Source: Zarea fungicola (lineage: Eukaryota > Ascomycota > Sordariomycetes > Hypocreales > Cordycipitaceae). Taken from it: a DNA stretch of 64,000 nucleotides. The notes below the pieces were generated by a model, which worked only from the letters and a program-made list of their open reading frames with translations, made no database searches and was not told where the DNA came from. The position numbers were made by a program, and so were the translations under genes. The DNA is taken from assembly GCA_900169235.1 (NCBI GenBank), contig FWCC01000063.1:85948-149947 (forward strand), given 5' to 3'. The first letter of the stretch is position 1. Every line of letters begins with the position of its first letter. Shown one piece after another: positions 34,466-44,954 of this stretch.

Positions 34466-35074
34466 TTATCCTTGCTTCGCCGCATCAGCCGTGGCTCTCT
34501 CCAGTATAGCCGCGATAACATCATTCTTGTATTCAGTATACTCGTGCACGCCCTCGCCCCGTTCTTTGGCCAACCGCGACGCCTCGCGTTTCGCCTGCGC
34601 ATACAGCGCCCTATCCTCGGGGCTCTTCCGCAGCCGATCCCGAAATGCCAAGTGCCGGTGCGGCTCCGCCGCGGCCGGCCCAAAGATGTGCAGATTCACC
34701 ATGGGCTCGTACATGCACAAGAAACGGTGCTCGTGCCAGTCGGGCTCGCGAAACAGAAACTGGAACCCGGCGGCCTCGAGCTGGGGGATGTACGAAGCCT
34801 CATCGCAAGGGTCGGCCACGAGGACGTCCATGTCAATGACGGGCTTGGCGGGGAGGTTTGGGACGCTGGTTGAGCCGACGTGGGCGATGGAGAGGAGGGG
34901 CGTTTTGTTGTTACCGTCGGCGGCTGTATCTGGGCTAGTGGTGGAAGGGGCGAGGGCTGTGCGGACTTTGCTCTCGAGCTGGGTGAACGTGTCGGGCCAT
35001 GATGGGTCTGGTTCGACAATGTCGATGGTATGGGGGATTTTGCGGTGGGATACCCTTTCTACCTTGTGGGCCAT
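34466..35074 (-). CDS. GrpB/UPF0157 family protein, 202 aa
   Basis: Member of the GrpB-like family, a nucleotidyltransferase-fold group whose function is not established. The signature AHVGSTSVPNLPAKPVIDMD (64-83) is complete: His, Gly-Ser-Thr-Ser and the acidic pair expected of this fold. PDWHEHRFL and NLHIF follow, as in the family. The C-terminal helix (YTEYKNDVIAAILERA) is typical. Single exon; ATG at 35074. Compared with bacterial members it has a ~20-residue insert (about 42-60, Thr/Ser/Asp-rich) before the signature. The family is widespread in bacteria and patchy in fungi, so an old bacterial origin is possible but not shown here. Confidence 0.88.
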   Translation of the reverse strand: MAHKVERVSHRKIPHTIDIVEPDPSWPDTFTQLESKVRTALAPSTTSPDTAADGNNKTPLLSIAHVGSTSVPNLPAKPVIDMDVLVADPCDEASYIPQLEAAGFQFLFREPDWHEHRFLCMYEPMVNLHIFGPAAAEPHRHLAFRDRLRKSPEDRALYAQAKREASRLAKERGEGVHEYTEYKNDVIAAILERATADAAKQG

Positions 35075-35565
35075 GATTGGTGATGGGTGTTAATGGACAA
35101 GAAAATAAATGAAAAATGCTCGTTTATTTGATCTGGAGAGGATTGAGAGGGGGATTTCAGGTTTGACGATGCGACAGCCTGATTTGTAGCCTGGTAGTGT
35201 TGTTTCATGGGGCGGTTTGGGAAGTCGCCCGTTGACTCACACCGGATCGGCGGCTTCTGGAGCATTGATAAATACGAGAAAGACTTCGCTTGCAGTCCTC
35301 TGGTCAGCATCATGCAGCAAAATCTCCCACTACTAGCAGCATTAAAAAAGTACAGCACGGTGGCCGCCATTGTAAGGGCAAAGAGGCTTCATTAATTGAA
35401 TTCAATGTTCAAATAGTCTGCTCATAACCGAAAAACTATATAGTTATCAACAGTGATGGTGATGGTGTGCTGGATTGCACAGGGTTAGTCGTCCACATGA
35501 ATTACGCCGTAAAAGTGCTAAGAAAATATGCTCCTACAAAATGCCAAAAAAAAAGGGGGGGGGAA
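35075..35565. other. Intergenic between two minus-strand genes
   Basis: No gene. A [12 protein letters not shown] run follows an A-run at about 35546-35564, just after the stop of the next minus-strand gene. Confidence 0.5.
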
Positions 35566-37166
35566 TCAATCTTCAATAACAAACACATACTTATCCAACG
35601 ACTCATACCACTGCAATGCACTCCCAAATGTAAACGCGCACGACGCCCAAATCAACGCCAATTCGCTCTGATAGGCACAAAACTCGGCACCGCAATAGCC
35701 AAACGACGCCGCCACCGTCCAACCAATACCACCAATCAGATTGAAAAATCCGATATGCCAGCCGATTTTGAACGGCTGCGGGGTGTACCAGTTGGGCTGT
35801 GTCTCTAGAATGTAAAAGACGGACGCGAGCGCAAAGAGGAGGCCCCCGACGAGGTACGGGAGGTAGTATGCCCCCCATTTGGCCTGCACGGAGAGGTGGA
35901 TGCCCGGCAGGGCGAGGATGCCGCAGAGGTAGAAGATGGTGGCGCCGAGGGACATGGTGGCAGATGCGAGGAAGCCAATCTCGTAAATGTAGTGCGTCTT
36001 GACATCGTGCCAGGAAGGTAGCCATTGCCACTCGCGCTCGCCGAATGGGTTGGTGCTGTTGCGAATGCCAGGCCGGCTCTGGCCAGGAGCGGCTGCTCGC
36101 TGCTCTGCTGTTGCTGTTGCCGTTTGTGTTGGGGGGTGCTTTATGACTGCTGGTTCAGGCATGGCCATCTCCTCGTCGGTGTGGGATGAGGATGGCAGGG
36201 TACTCGGAGACGCCGTCTGCGTCTCGAGGTCCTTTTCGGTCTCCCCTGGCGCGGCGGCTCCACGGCTGAAACTGAAGCGGTCAGCGAAGAAGCTTTCCAT
36301 GGCGCTGCCAAATTTGGTCTCGGCGCGGTCGTTCCACGATTCGAGCATGAGCAGCACGGCGCCGACTTGGAAGAGCGTGGCGCCGATAAAGGACAGCAAG
36401 CCCGCGGCGACGTCGGTCTCGTGCGGAAACGTCGTCGACGGGTAAGCAATGGGCAGCCAGGAGAAGAAACCGCAGATGATGAAGAGCATGCAGCCCACGG
36501 TAAAGGAGACGCCAATCAACCAGGAGACATCCCAGTAGGGGAATACGGTCACCATGCGCAGGATGCCGAGCAGGACCCGTTTCGGCTTGGAGGTGTTCCG
36601 TAGCCGATGCGCCAGTGGTGCGGTCCGGGGAAGGATGAAGATGTGACGACCTGAGAAATCCCGAGAATAGATGGTTAGGAAAGAGAACGAAGGGAGATTC
36701 AAAGTACTATGAAATGCTATGTTGCTGGGAAATAAGAGGGAATATATTAATCACCTTTTCGAAACTCTCGGGCGTTCCAACGGACACGCGCCCGCTCTCC
36801 TCTCCCGTGGTGCTCCGAATCCGCAAAGCCATCGTCGGTGCAAATGTCAAAGATGGCTGTCGTCGGATTCAAAAACGCAAAAGGGCCAGATACACTCCCC
36901 TGGCGAAGAGCCAGATTTGGACCAGACGGTGTAAACCGGGTATCGCAGAATGAAATGGCGCGCGGCGGCACTCCGGGCCGCTGCTGATTCGGGGCTGCGA
37001 TGGCTACCGAGTGCCTCTTTCCCTGCGGATGGGCAAGGGATAGACTGCGCAGCGCCGGGGGCCTGGGAGTGCCATGGCGACTGCTGCTGGAGTTGGATTC
37101 CCAAATCGGGTGTGCAAATGAAATGTTTCGCTTCGTCTTGGGACGCGGACTTGTCGGCTCGCTCAT
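35566..37166 (-). CDS. Integral membrane protein, about six TM segments, 498 aa
   Basis: Exons 36755-37166 and 35566-36650; donor GTGATT, acceptor TCTCAG, phase 1, joining REFRK-G-RHIFILPRTAP. Exon 1 encodes a ~137-residue Ser/Pro/Arg-rich cytosolic region. Exon 2 holds two membrane modules: WLIGVSFTVGCMLFIICGFF plus GLLSFIGATLFQVGAVLLML (about 178-240), and, after a Glu/Pro/Thr-rich loop of ~100 residues, four more segments ending ALIWASCAFTFGSALQWYESL. Each module ends in a similar [LM]xxxES or WYESL motif, suggesting an internal repeat; the repeat recalls the YrhK-type domain, but I am not sure. Similar fungal proteins are simply called integral membrane protein. Function and membrane unknown. 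Confidence 0.82.
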
Positions 37167-38041
37167 TTGAATCGGTTTGTCGGCCGGGGGTCCCGACGCT
37201 GTCTGTTTTAGGAAGCTTCAGGCCCGGGGCCGGAGGGCGGCGGTAGTCAGAAACCCTGTTCAATGTTTGCCGGATCCTGCACCAAGCAACCGTTACGCAA
37301 TCAGTCGGTATTCGGAGGACTTTGTATTATTTTCTTATAGAACCGGATACAGAATTGAGAATGAAGGAATGAGTTTTGCTCCTCTTTTTGATGGTCACCT
37401 TTTTCCCCTTCAACTAGTAACCGAAGAGTTTGAGCCGAACCTTGGAACTTGGGCGCGGGAAGACCCACTGACGGTGGAAGGGGTCCGACTGAGCCGCTAA
37501 TAGAGAGGCGCGGAGTATGCCTTTTGGCCCAACTATGCAGATTGTTGAAGCCGGCTGGTTTTGGCAAAGACAGAGGTCCATTACCTTCCATGTTTTCAGT
37601 GTCTCTCATTTACTTGCGACTTGTTCGATTTGTTCCATGGCATCGTGAGCAGTCTGATACGTCTTGGCTGATGCGAAGATCGGAAAGGTTTCACAGTGGC
37701 TCCACGCTGCCAAGACTCGACTAACTGGAGGCTTAGTTGGAGCTAGTATCTCTCTGGTGACGTAGGTGATCCAGATTTGCACATTTACCGTGAAAGAGAT
37801 GGCCGAATCTATGCTCTCCGTCTTCTTGCGACTGCCTCCGAGGCAACCATCACCCTACGACCGCTATCGGGTTCAGTTTCTTTGCATTGGAAAGACGAGA
37901 GACAGCGAATTTCATTTTCAATTCTTACAATACGGGCTAACGTTACTATATAAATCGTGACATTGGAGGAACGAAAGCTGTCCGTCAAAGGGCCGTTGCC
38001 CGGCAGGCAACTCGAGAGTGACAGCACGCTGAAATAGACCA
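37167..38041. other. Intergenic between two minus-strand genes
   Basis: Upstream region of the membrane-protein gene and 3' flank of the VOC gene. No gene supported. Confidence 0.55.
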
Positions 38042-38518
38042 TTACGCGGTTTCCTTTTCAGCTTCGCTCTTCTCGTCCTTGTCTTTGTTTCCTAGCATGG
38101 TACACAATTCCCAAATATGTCCGTCCACGTCCGCGAAGCTGCGCGAGTACATGCCACACTCGGCTCCATAATCCTTCATGATAAACGGGTCAGCTGTGCC
38201 ACCGAGCGCCACAGCCTTACCCAGCCACTCATCAACGGCCGTCTCGTCCTCAACGGCAATTGAGATGAGTGACTCGGTTGTGACATGCGCGTCGAGGATC
38301 TTGGTTCCCGGGCGCACGAATTCCAGAAAGCGCTCATGAGCGTGCACCATGACGGCCACATTGCTGTTGGCGCCGGGCAGACGGAACGTCTTAGTCTTGA
38401 CGTCGGAATACTCCGTGATTGGGGTCATGCCCATGCCTTTGAGAAACTTTTCGCTAGCCTCGGGGTCTGCAGCATGCAAATTGAGGTACAGCGAGGGTGG
38501 TGTAGTAGGATGCGGCAT
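38042..38518 (-). CDS. Glyoxalase/VOC-fold protein, 158 aa
   Basis: Vicinal-oxygen-chelate fold protein (glyoxalase/bleomycin-resistance/dioxygenase superfamily). The start is ATG 38518 (MPHPTTPPSLYLNLHAADPE); the frame remains open upstream to a further in-frame ATG, but that extension has no domain character. Marks: SLYLNLHAADPEASEKFL (first beta-alpha unit), TTESLISIAVEDETAVDEWL (second half) and the closing FADVDGHIWEL, which supplies the usual metal-site Glu. Fungal members are often annotated glyoxalase family protein; substrate not known. Ends in a Lys/Glu/Asp tail. Single exon. Confidence 0.88.
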   Translation of the reverse strand: MPHPTTPPSLYLNLHAADPEASEKFLKGMGMTPITEYSDVKTKTFRLPGANSNVAVMVHAHERFLEFVRPGTKILDAHVTTESLISIAVEDETAVDEWLGKAVALGGTADPFIMKDYGAECGMYSRSFADVDGHIWELCTMLGNKDKDEKSEAEKETA

Positions 38519-41076
38519 TGTGAACAATCTAGTGTACGAATTTGGAGTAGGTGCAAGGGTGTGGCAGGAGTGTGTCAGCCGCGGGCGACAGTGAGATGCT
38601 CGGAGCCAAGAGGGTATTTGTTGAATAGGGAAAGATGAATGCTTAACTGCTCTATTCTTAAGCAAGTATACTTCACCAGCGTCCAGACTCATTGATTTAT
38701 ATAATTTTCTCGGCCGTGAGGACTTAGAAGCTGCTGCTCTTCGAGTGGCGTCGTGAAGTGTTCAGGAGCTGGGGGCTTGCTTCTGGTTGCCTGAATGGCC
38801 AAGGCTGCAACCACACCAGCAGCATGAATCCGACGAATTGGATTCGGACCCGATAAATACACTGGCTTGGCAATTAACTAATTGCTATTCGTGAACGGCG
38901 AGAACAGCAAGCGTGCAACAGACTATGATCCGTAATGTACACATTGAACGCGGCTCACTCCAAGTCTGAAGTCACAGAGGACGCTTTGGCAAATGCCTGT
39001 GCCGATCCTGGCGCCTTGAGGCTAGATAGACGACCGTTCAGAATTGAGAACGGCAGGCACCACAATATGATGCTAAATTGCAGATATTCTCACGCCAGTA
39101 GTTGAACGCCTATCCATTGCACTTGGCAAGTTGGACCTGCAGGACTATGATGAAGATTTCTTGGAAATTTGGACAGAGTCTAGTATCTCTAACTATTATT
39201 GCCAAGTTGCTTCGCTGCGCCTTGACAGCGTCTTCGCTCGCCGCCACTGTTCTATCTTAGAAGCAGAGATAATGTATACAACCATATAACGAGTGACCGG
39301 TTTGGTACTCACACTACAGTGAAAATAGTTCATTGCCCTCTACATTAGTATTCTCTATAGCGTTCATGCTTAACCCTTGCTAGAATTGGTGCAATGGAGT
39401 GAGGATCGTCTCAAAACAAAGGTTGGTATAGGGTAGGTTGTATACAGAGTCGGGGCTGGGTGCAAAAACCAGTGGCCGTCGTGAAGAGTGTAGGAGACGT
39501 AATGAAAATTAAATTCAAGTTGAATTTAGATTGAAATTAGCTAGAGAGATTACTAACCCGACGTGGAAATGTGCTTGCAATGTGGTTGAGGGCACCATTT
39601 GTATGGGTGTCAACTTGCTAAAACTTTGGTTTCTGAAGGAAAACTGATCCCTCGCACCATTTTATCTTTTGCATCATTTTATAACGTTTCCTTTTGCTCT
39701 TATACCATTTGTTTTAATTACTAGTAGCCCGTCCGGAGCAGTGTAAAAAACAGATGGAGAGGGTGATACAGTGCGGGACGATTAGGTTGGCCGCGGGTCT
39801 CTTCAGCAACATCCCAGGAGATTGGGGGCGGAAATTTAGGACCCCAGTTGTTCCGGTTTAATCTACGGAGTGCCTTATTAGCCTGAAGATGTTGCAAGAG
39901 TCTGGCGTATCTGTGAACTGGGTACTTCGTATCTCCTGCAAAGTTCATTCATTATCCCTCCTACACTTCGTCAGCTCCACCCGCATCAACAAGCGATATT
40001 ATTACAACCTCCGCCGATAGCATGAACCTGACCATATCACCAGGGATTCCAAGTTATAGCCATGGCCTTCGCTCCCATCGTTGCTGTGGTGCGTCCGAAA
40101 AAATGCTCCAGATGACAGGCTGTGGCCCATCCGCCAACGTCCGTACCCGCCAGTTGTTGATCCATTCACCAGTACTAGCGAGTAGTAACTGAGTTGGCCG
40201 TACTCATTTTACCGCCAATGATACTTGCACTGGGGAATGCATTGCAACGTTGCCGCTGGGCATCACCGAACCCTCGGTCACACCTTGGCTCAGTAGTGAG
40301 AAAAATGTTGCCCGCTGGCATCTGGGCAGAGCATTCCGTCTTTTCTGGGCGGTCTCCTACGAGGGAGGGCAATTTCCAAAACGGCGACAACTATCGCCAA
40401 ATCCTTGCCAATCTAATATCCTCGGGACCCAGTTTCGTTGGCCTGTTTCAAATGACAACAAAGCACAAGCTGCATTAGTGGCTCTGCTAGCAATCTGTAG
40501 CTACCCTTCCTGGCCCAGCCTTGTTCATGCAGGTAGATGCAGAGGCAGCAACACGGCGCAGATGTTGCTTTGAGCACCAAGTTATGAACCATTTTTGGTG
40601 GATCACACCAGCGTCACCATCTTGGGTGTCTCACTGTCTTTCCCCTCTTGATGCTAAGCCAGTCCTACCCAGTTTTGCTGGTACAAATTTGTACCAGAAT
40701 GTTAATATTGGGACCGCACTTCCGTACACCAGAGAGGGCCGGGCGGGTGGGCGCGGCTCGAAAAGTATTCACCGTCAAAAGTACCATGCATACTTGGCTA
40801 ATTATCATGAGAGAATCCTACTCATAGTGTGCTAGCATGACCGTACCACCACCAGGGCCCTTGTATCCAGTAGTAAGTGAGGCAACATTGTCTCTACTCC
40901 AAGGATTCGTTGGCACTAGTAAGGTTAGCTTGCATGGCCGTATGCATCCCAACCATTTACGCTACGCATAGTGTAGAGCCACTTGCTCGTACAGCACACA
41001 CCCCCTCTTGCTAAACTAAAGTCTCCTTTCCAACTCCTTTCCAACTCCTTGACGAACAGAGACATCCTGTACAACA
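38519..41076. other. Intergenic 2.6 kb between divergent genes
   Basis: Upstream DNA of the VOC gene and of the permease. TACGGAGT at 39864-39871. A duplicated pyrimidine word (TCCTTTCCAAC twice) at about 41023-41048 precedes the permease leader. A minus-strand frame at 39721-39948 looks unremarkable. No gene supported. Confidence 0.5.
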
Positions 41077-41214
41077 ATGGAGCTTTTGCCGATTTGGGAC
41101 ATCTGGCTGGTTTTTAATTGCTGTTGCGATTGTCTACTTCCTCGACTCTACAACCTCTGCTTAAACTCTGCTCATGACAAGATCTTTTGGTTGTACCAAA
41201 ATATTTTGAAATGA
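41077..41214 (+). promoter_or_regulatory. uORF of the permease gene, 45 codons, stop overlaps main ATG
   Basis: ATG at 41077 in strong context (ACAACAATGG) opens a 45-residue frame beginning MELLPIWDIWLV and ending NILK. Its stop TGA (41212-41214) overlaps the permease ATG at 41211 as ATGA. This is the geometry of termination-reinitiation. It is real only if transcription starts upstream of 41077 and the leader is not spliced. Confidence 0.5.
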
Positions 41215-42949
41215 AGTCCTCCCAGAGAGGCTTTTATGGCAACAAGGACGAGGGTGTGTTTGAAATGACCACTCCTCGCTCCGTCTCTGGAAATGAGGAA
41301 GTCCAAGAAGCCTCGGATGCAGTCTACCAGTCCACTGTAGCCGACGACAAGGACATGCATCGAATGGGGCGCAAACAAGGGTTTATTCGCCAATACCGCT
41401 TATTTTCTATGATTTCGTTCGTTACAATTGCCACTTCAGCCTGGTGCCTGAATGCATTTGTAGTCACCCCTGCATTAGTTGACGGTGGCATTCCGAGCAT
41501 GATTTTGTCCAATGTCTGGTGCTTTGTAGGCTACATCCCCATCATTCTCAGCATGGCTGAAATGTCCAGCATGGCCCCCATTGCTGGTGCGCAGTACCAT
41601 TGGGTCAGCGAATTTGCACCAGGAAAGTGGCAGAGGACCCTTAGCTTTTTGACTGGGTATGCATCCACCAGTCTGGTTTCGTTTATTCTCAAGTCAGGGC
41701 CAATCGCTAACCAGCTGATGGCACCAGATGGTCCTCGACTTTAGCCTGGCAGGCTGGTAATGCCCTGGGTCTCTTCCTTGTCGGCACGCTCGTGCAGGCT
41801 ATCATTGGACTCAACAACAGCTCCTACACTGCACCTAACTGGCATGGCACACTACTTGTCATGGCTGTTGCGCTCATGACTGTGCTTGTCAACATTTTTG
41901 GTGCAAATATTATCCCCCACACTCAAAACGCCATCTTTGCGCTGTCTCTTCTCGCCTTTGTCGCCTTCCTTGCGCCAATCTGGGCCAATGCACCACTGGC
42001 GTCCTCGCATGCTGTCTGGGCGAGTTGGAAAGACTCTGGTGACTGGGGAAACTTGGGCCTAGCCGTAATGGTGGGACAGCTCCCAGCAATTGCTGCTTTC
42101 CAGGGCATCGATACCGTATATACCCCTTTCCAACTCACACACCCTCGCTAATCAGCTCGTTAGGCAGCTCACATGTCTGAAGAAGTTCGCCAGGCGTCCG
42201 AGTCTGTTCCCAAAGTCATGCTTGCAGTTCTTCTTCTCAACTTCCTCGAGACTCTGCTGGTCGTTATTACATTGGGCTACCATATGCCCAATGTTGGAGA
42301 TGCTCTTGATGACCCCTCGACGTACCCAGCGATCCATGTGCTCATGGCATCCATGCCGCTGCCTTGGGTCAATGTTATACTTGCCATAATGTGCCTTCTA
42401 TTGACACTGGGAAATATCTCATATCTTGCCGCCGTCAGCCGTGATCTCTTTGCGTTTGCTCGTGACAACGGTCTGCCATTTTCAGGATGGCTAGCCAAGG
42501 TCGACCAAAAGCGCAAAATTCCCACCAACGCCTACATCTTCTGCGGTGTTTTCAGCTCGCTTCTGAGTCTCATCTACATTGGCAGCCCCGTGGCCTTTTA
42601 TGCTATTACCTCGCTCGGCTCCGTTGCTGTGTTGCAGTGCTACTCTCTTAGTATTGGATGTATTCTTTGGCGGAGGATCTGTCAGCCCGATACCATTCCC
42701 GCCGCCCGCTTCTCACTCGGCCGATGGGGTATTCCGGTAAACTGTGCGGCGGTTATTTTTAGCATCTGGAGTTTCTTCTGGAGTTTTTGGCCCCAGACGA
42801 ACAACCCAACGGCGGCTAGCTTCAACTGGGCCTCGCCCATTTTTTCGGCTGTCATTATAGGAGCCATGATTTACTACTGCATTGCCGGCCGAAAGAAGTA
42901 CTTTGGACCCGTCACCTTGGTTGAAGGCCGCAAGGAACACGTCTCTTAA
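41211..42949 (+). CDS. Amino-acid/choline-family permease (APC superfamily), 539 aa
   Basis: Plasma-membrane transporter of the fungal amino acid/choline transporter family (relatives include GABA permease Uga4 and choline carrier Hnm1). Exons 41211-41656, 41728-42115, 42164-42949; GTATGC/CCAG and GTATAT/TTAG sites; phases 2 and 0 close. Joins restore LSFLTG-WSSTLAWQAGNALG and FQGIDT-AAHMSEEVRQAS, both strongly conserved in this family (HMSEE is its consensus loop). About 12 hydrophobic segments are visible; the N-terminal ~60 residues are hydrophilic with a Gln/Asp/Glu-rich part. The first ATG of the frame is 41211; the frame opens from a TTG upstream. Substrate cannot be told from sequence; GABA, choline and amino acids are the family options. 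See the uORF entry for regulation. Confidence 0.92.
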
Positions 42950-43883
42950 TAGCGCTGGCATTGGTGCGGCACAACAAGTAATAATCACTTTTAGCTATAC
43001 ATCCACATATTACACACAAAAGTATTGGATAACTATCCGGACATTTCAGAAAGCTTTATGACAGGCCCAATATCGATGCGACACCGATATTATGCTAACT
43101 CACCTTCGTCCGGGCTGTCGCAGACTAATTGATATTGGCAACAGGGCTAATTGCCACCAACCAGCCTTATTACGTGTGTATACTGCATTGATAACCCTAC
43201 CACTAGGTATCTTTCACCTGCGTTTGTTATGTGCCAGATCCTCGGTATTACATTGAGGATCACTATGCCGGCGAAATCCACCCTCTGAATGCAGCATAGT
43301 CAAGTGGCTGAGGCCTTCAGATCAGCTAGTACCGAATTATGACAGCTTCGACCTCAAAGCCATCATGAGGCACTGCATTGGCTGAAGGATCATTACCAGG
43401 GATAAAAAATGAGTCTTGTCATGCGAGTAAGGCAACAGGTGGTTCTTTCTTATCTGGTACCGCTTTCTAAGAATCAATTCGTGGTATAAGTTCAATCCCC
43501 GCGTTGCCTGTGACTTTGTGCTGCAGCACCTACCAAATCAACCAGGTTTTCACTTCGTCGCCGGTAAGGGCCGCTGCCGCTGGGTAAACCACTCAACGAT
43601 CAGAAGACCAACTGCTGGCGGGTCATCCCTGGCATCAGCCAGTCACCCAAGTAGAGCTGCTCTTCATTAATTAAAGCTGTAGGTACATCCCTTCCAGCGG
43701 GGTATTTCTTTTACTAGACTGTGATAGTGGTATTTTCTAAACATTTAAACACAACTAGAAAAATGTCAGAGTCCCTATAGAATAGGGTTTCTATTTGGAC
43801 ACCTTCTCGGATCCTATATTTTAGCAGGCTGATTTTTCTTCTTCTTCTTCTTCAAAATAACCAGTCCCTTACACAAAATTCCG
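42950..43883. other. Intergenic, convergent 3' flanks
   Basis: No coding gene. A degenerate tRNA-like sequence lies at 43431-43508 (see findings). A CTT-repeat run at about 43837-43853 sits next to the thioesterase stop. Confidence 0.5.
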
Positions 43884-44954
43884 TTAGGATGAATGATAAT
43901 TCAGTAAACTACGAAGCCATCTCACCTCTTGAACGGACGTTGCCACAAGACCATCCTGGCCTTCTCGATGAAAGATTCTCGATTGAATGAATACTCTTCC
44001 GTTCTTTGCCCAAGGTGAGTTTACCTCCACTTGTAATATTTCGTCGGTCCTAAATCCCTCACTCAAGTGGAAGTAGACGGTATGGCTAGTGGAAATCAAA
44101 AAGTCGGTATCAGGTTTGGTGTATGTTCGGGTGCGGTCGCCAATGGCTGGAATGCCGTAACTGAGGCCGTGCAGCGAAATTGGACCGTCTAGAACGTATA
44201 AATCAGACAATCCAGCTAGTATGAGGAGGTGAGCTTTTGCGGTCTCGGTCACGTCATTGGAGAGGGTCGACGGTGCCACTTGGAGCAGTATGGGGACCAC
44301 GTCAGTTGCAGGTGACGGAACTATATGAAATAAATTAGCGATGAATTATTTTTTTACAAAAACATAGGTTAAAATTAACGAACTGCTTTGGGTCGATGCA
44401 CTGGTAATCTCTCTCCCCGAAACCCAGCTGTGCCTGCCTCTGTTTTCTCGAAATCATTGAGATGAATCCTCCAACCACCCAATGGAGTCCTCACTTGTCC
44501 CTCAACCGAGTGGGTAATTGCAGGTCTCGATGATGAATTGGTTATCTTTGAGAAAGCAGTTGTGCTCATCTGGATGACTTTGTCATCTTGCTCAACGCGA
44601 ATAGAGCGGAGAGCACTAGAGGTGCCGGTCTTGATGCGGTCGACTCTATAGATCAGTGGCTTATTTGTTACGCCAGGGGCGATGAAACGTGATTGAAGGC
44701 AAGTAATTGCCAGATCAGACTCAGATGGGAGGGTCATGTAGGCTGCCAGAGCGATTTGGGGAAGGCTGTATGCTCCTGGGATCACATTGTTGTGCCCATG
44801 CGACCAAGGCACGCCAACATTTGAAAAAAAAAAAAAAACGTCCTAGGAATTGCAATATTAGTAAATAATGTTCGTCAATGAGAATGTAACTTACATTTGA
44901 AATACGCTCCAATTGGAAGTGCGTCATAAACTTTTCATTTCTGTCATAAGCCAT
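43884..44954 (-). CDS. Acyl-CoA thioesterase II-like protein, 319 aa
   Basis: Double-hotdog thioesterase of the TesB/ACOT8 type, hydrolysing acyl-CoA to fatty acid plus CoA. Exons 44895-44954, 44380-44842, 43884-44320; donors GTAAGT and GTTAAT, acceptors CCTAG and TATAG; phases 0 and 1 close. Start is ATG 44954 (MAYDRNEKF); an upstream in-frame GTG exists. N-terminal hotdog (about 1-145) contains WSHGHNNVIPGAYSLPQIALAA, equivalent to the conserved dimer/substrate helix. The C-terminal hotdog (about 205-315) includes LDGPISLHGLSYGIPAIGD, SHTVYFH and QSRIFHREGQ, typical of TesB second domains. It ends NYHSS, so the usual peroxisomal SKL-type signal is absent. Exon 2 opens with a T15 homopolymer coding VFFFFS; see findings. 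Confidence 0.82.

Noticed and set aside
39721..39948. 75-codon minus-strand frame with an ATG
   Set aside because: Composition is not clearly protein-like and there is no family or context support.
43382..43400. GAAGGATCATTACC, similar to the end of 18S rRNA before ITS1
   Set aside because: Only about 14 bases match and the sequence before it has no 18S similarity; likely chance.
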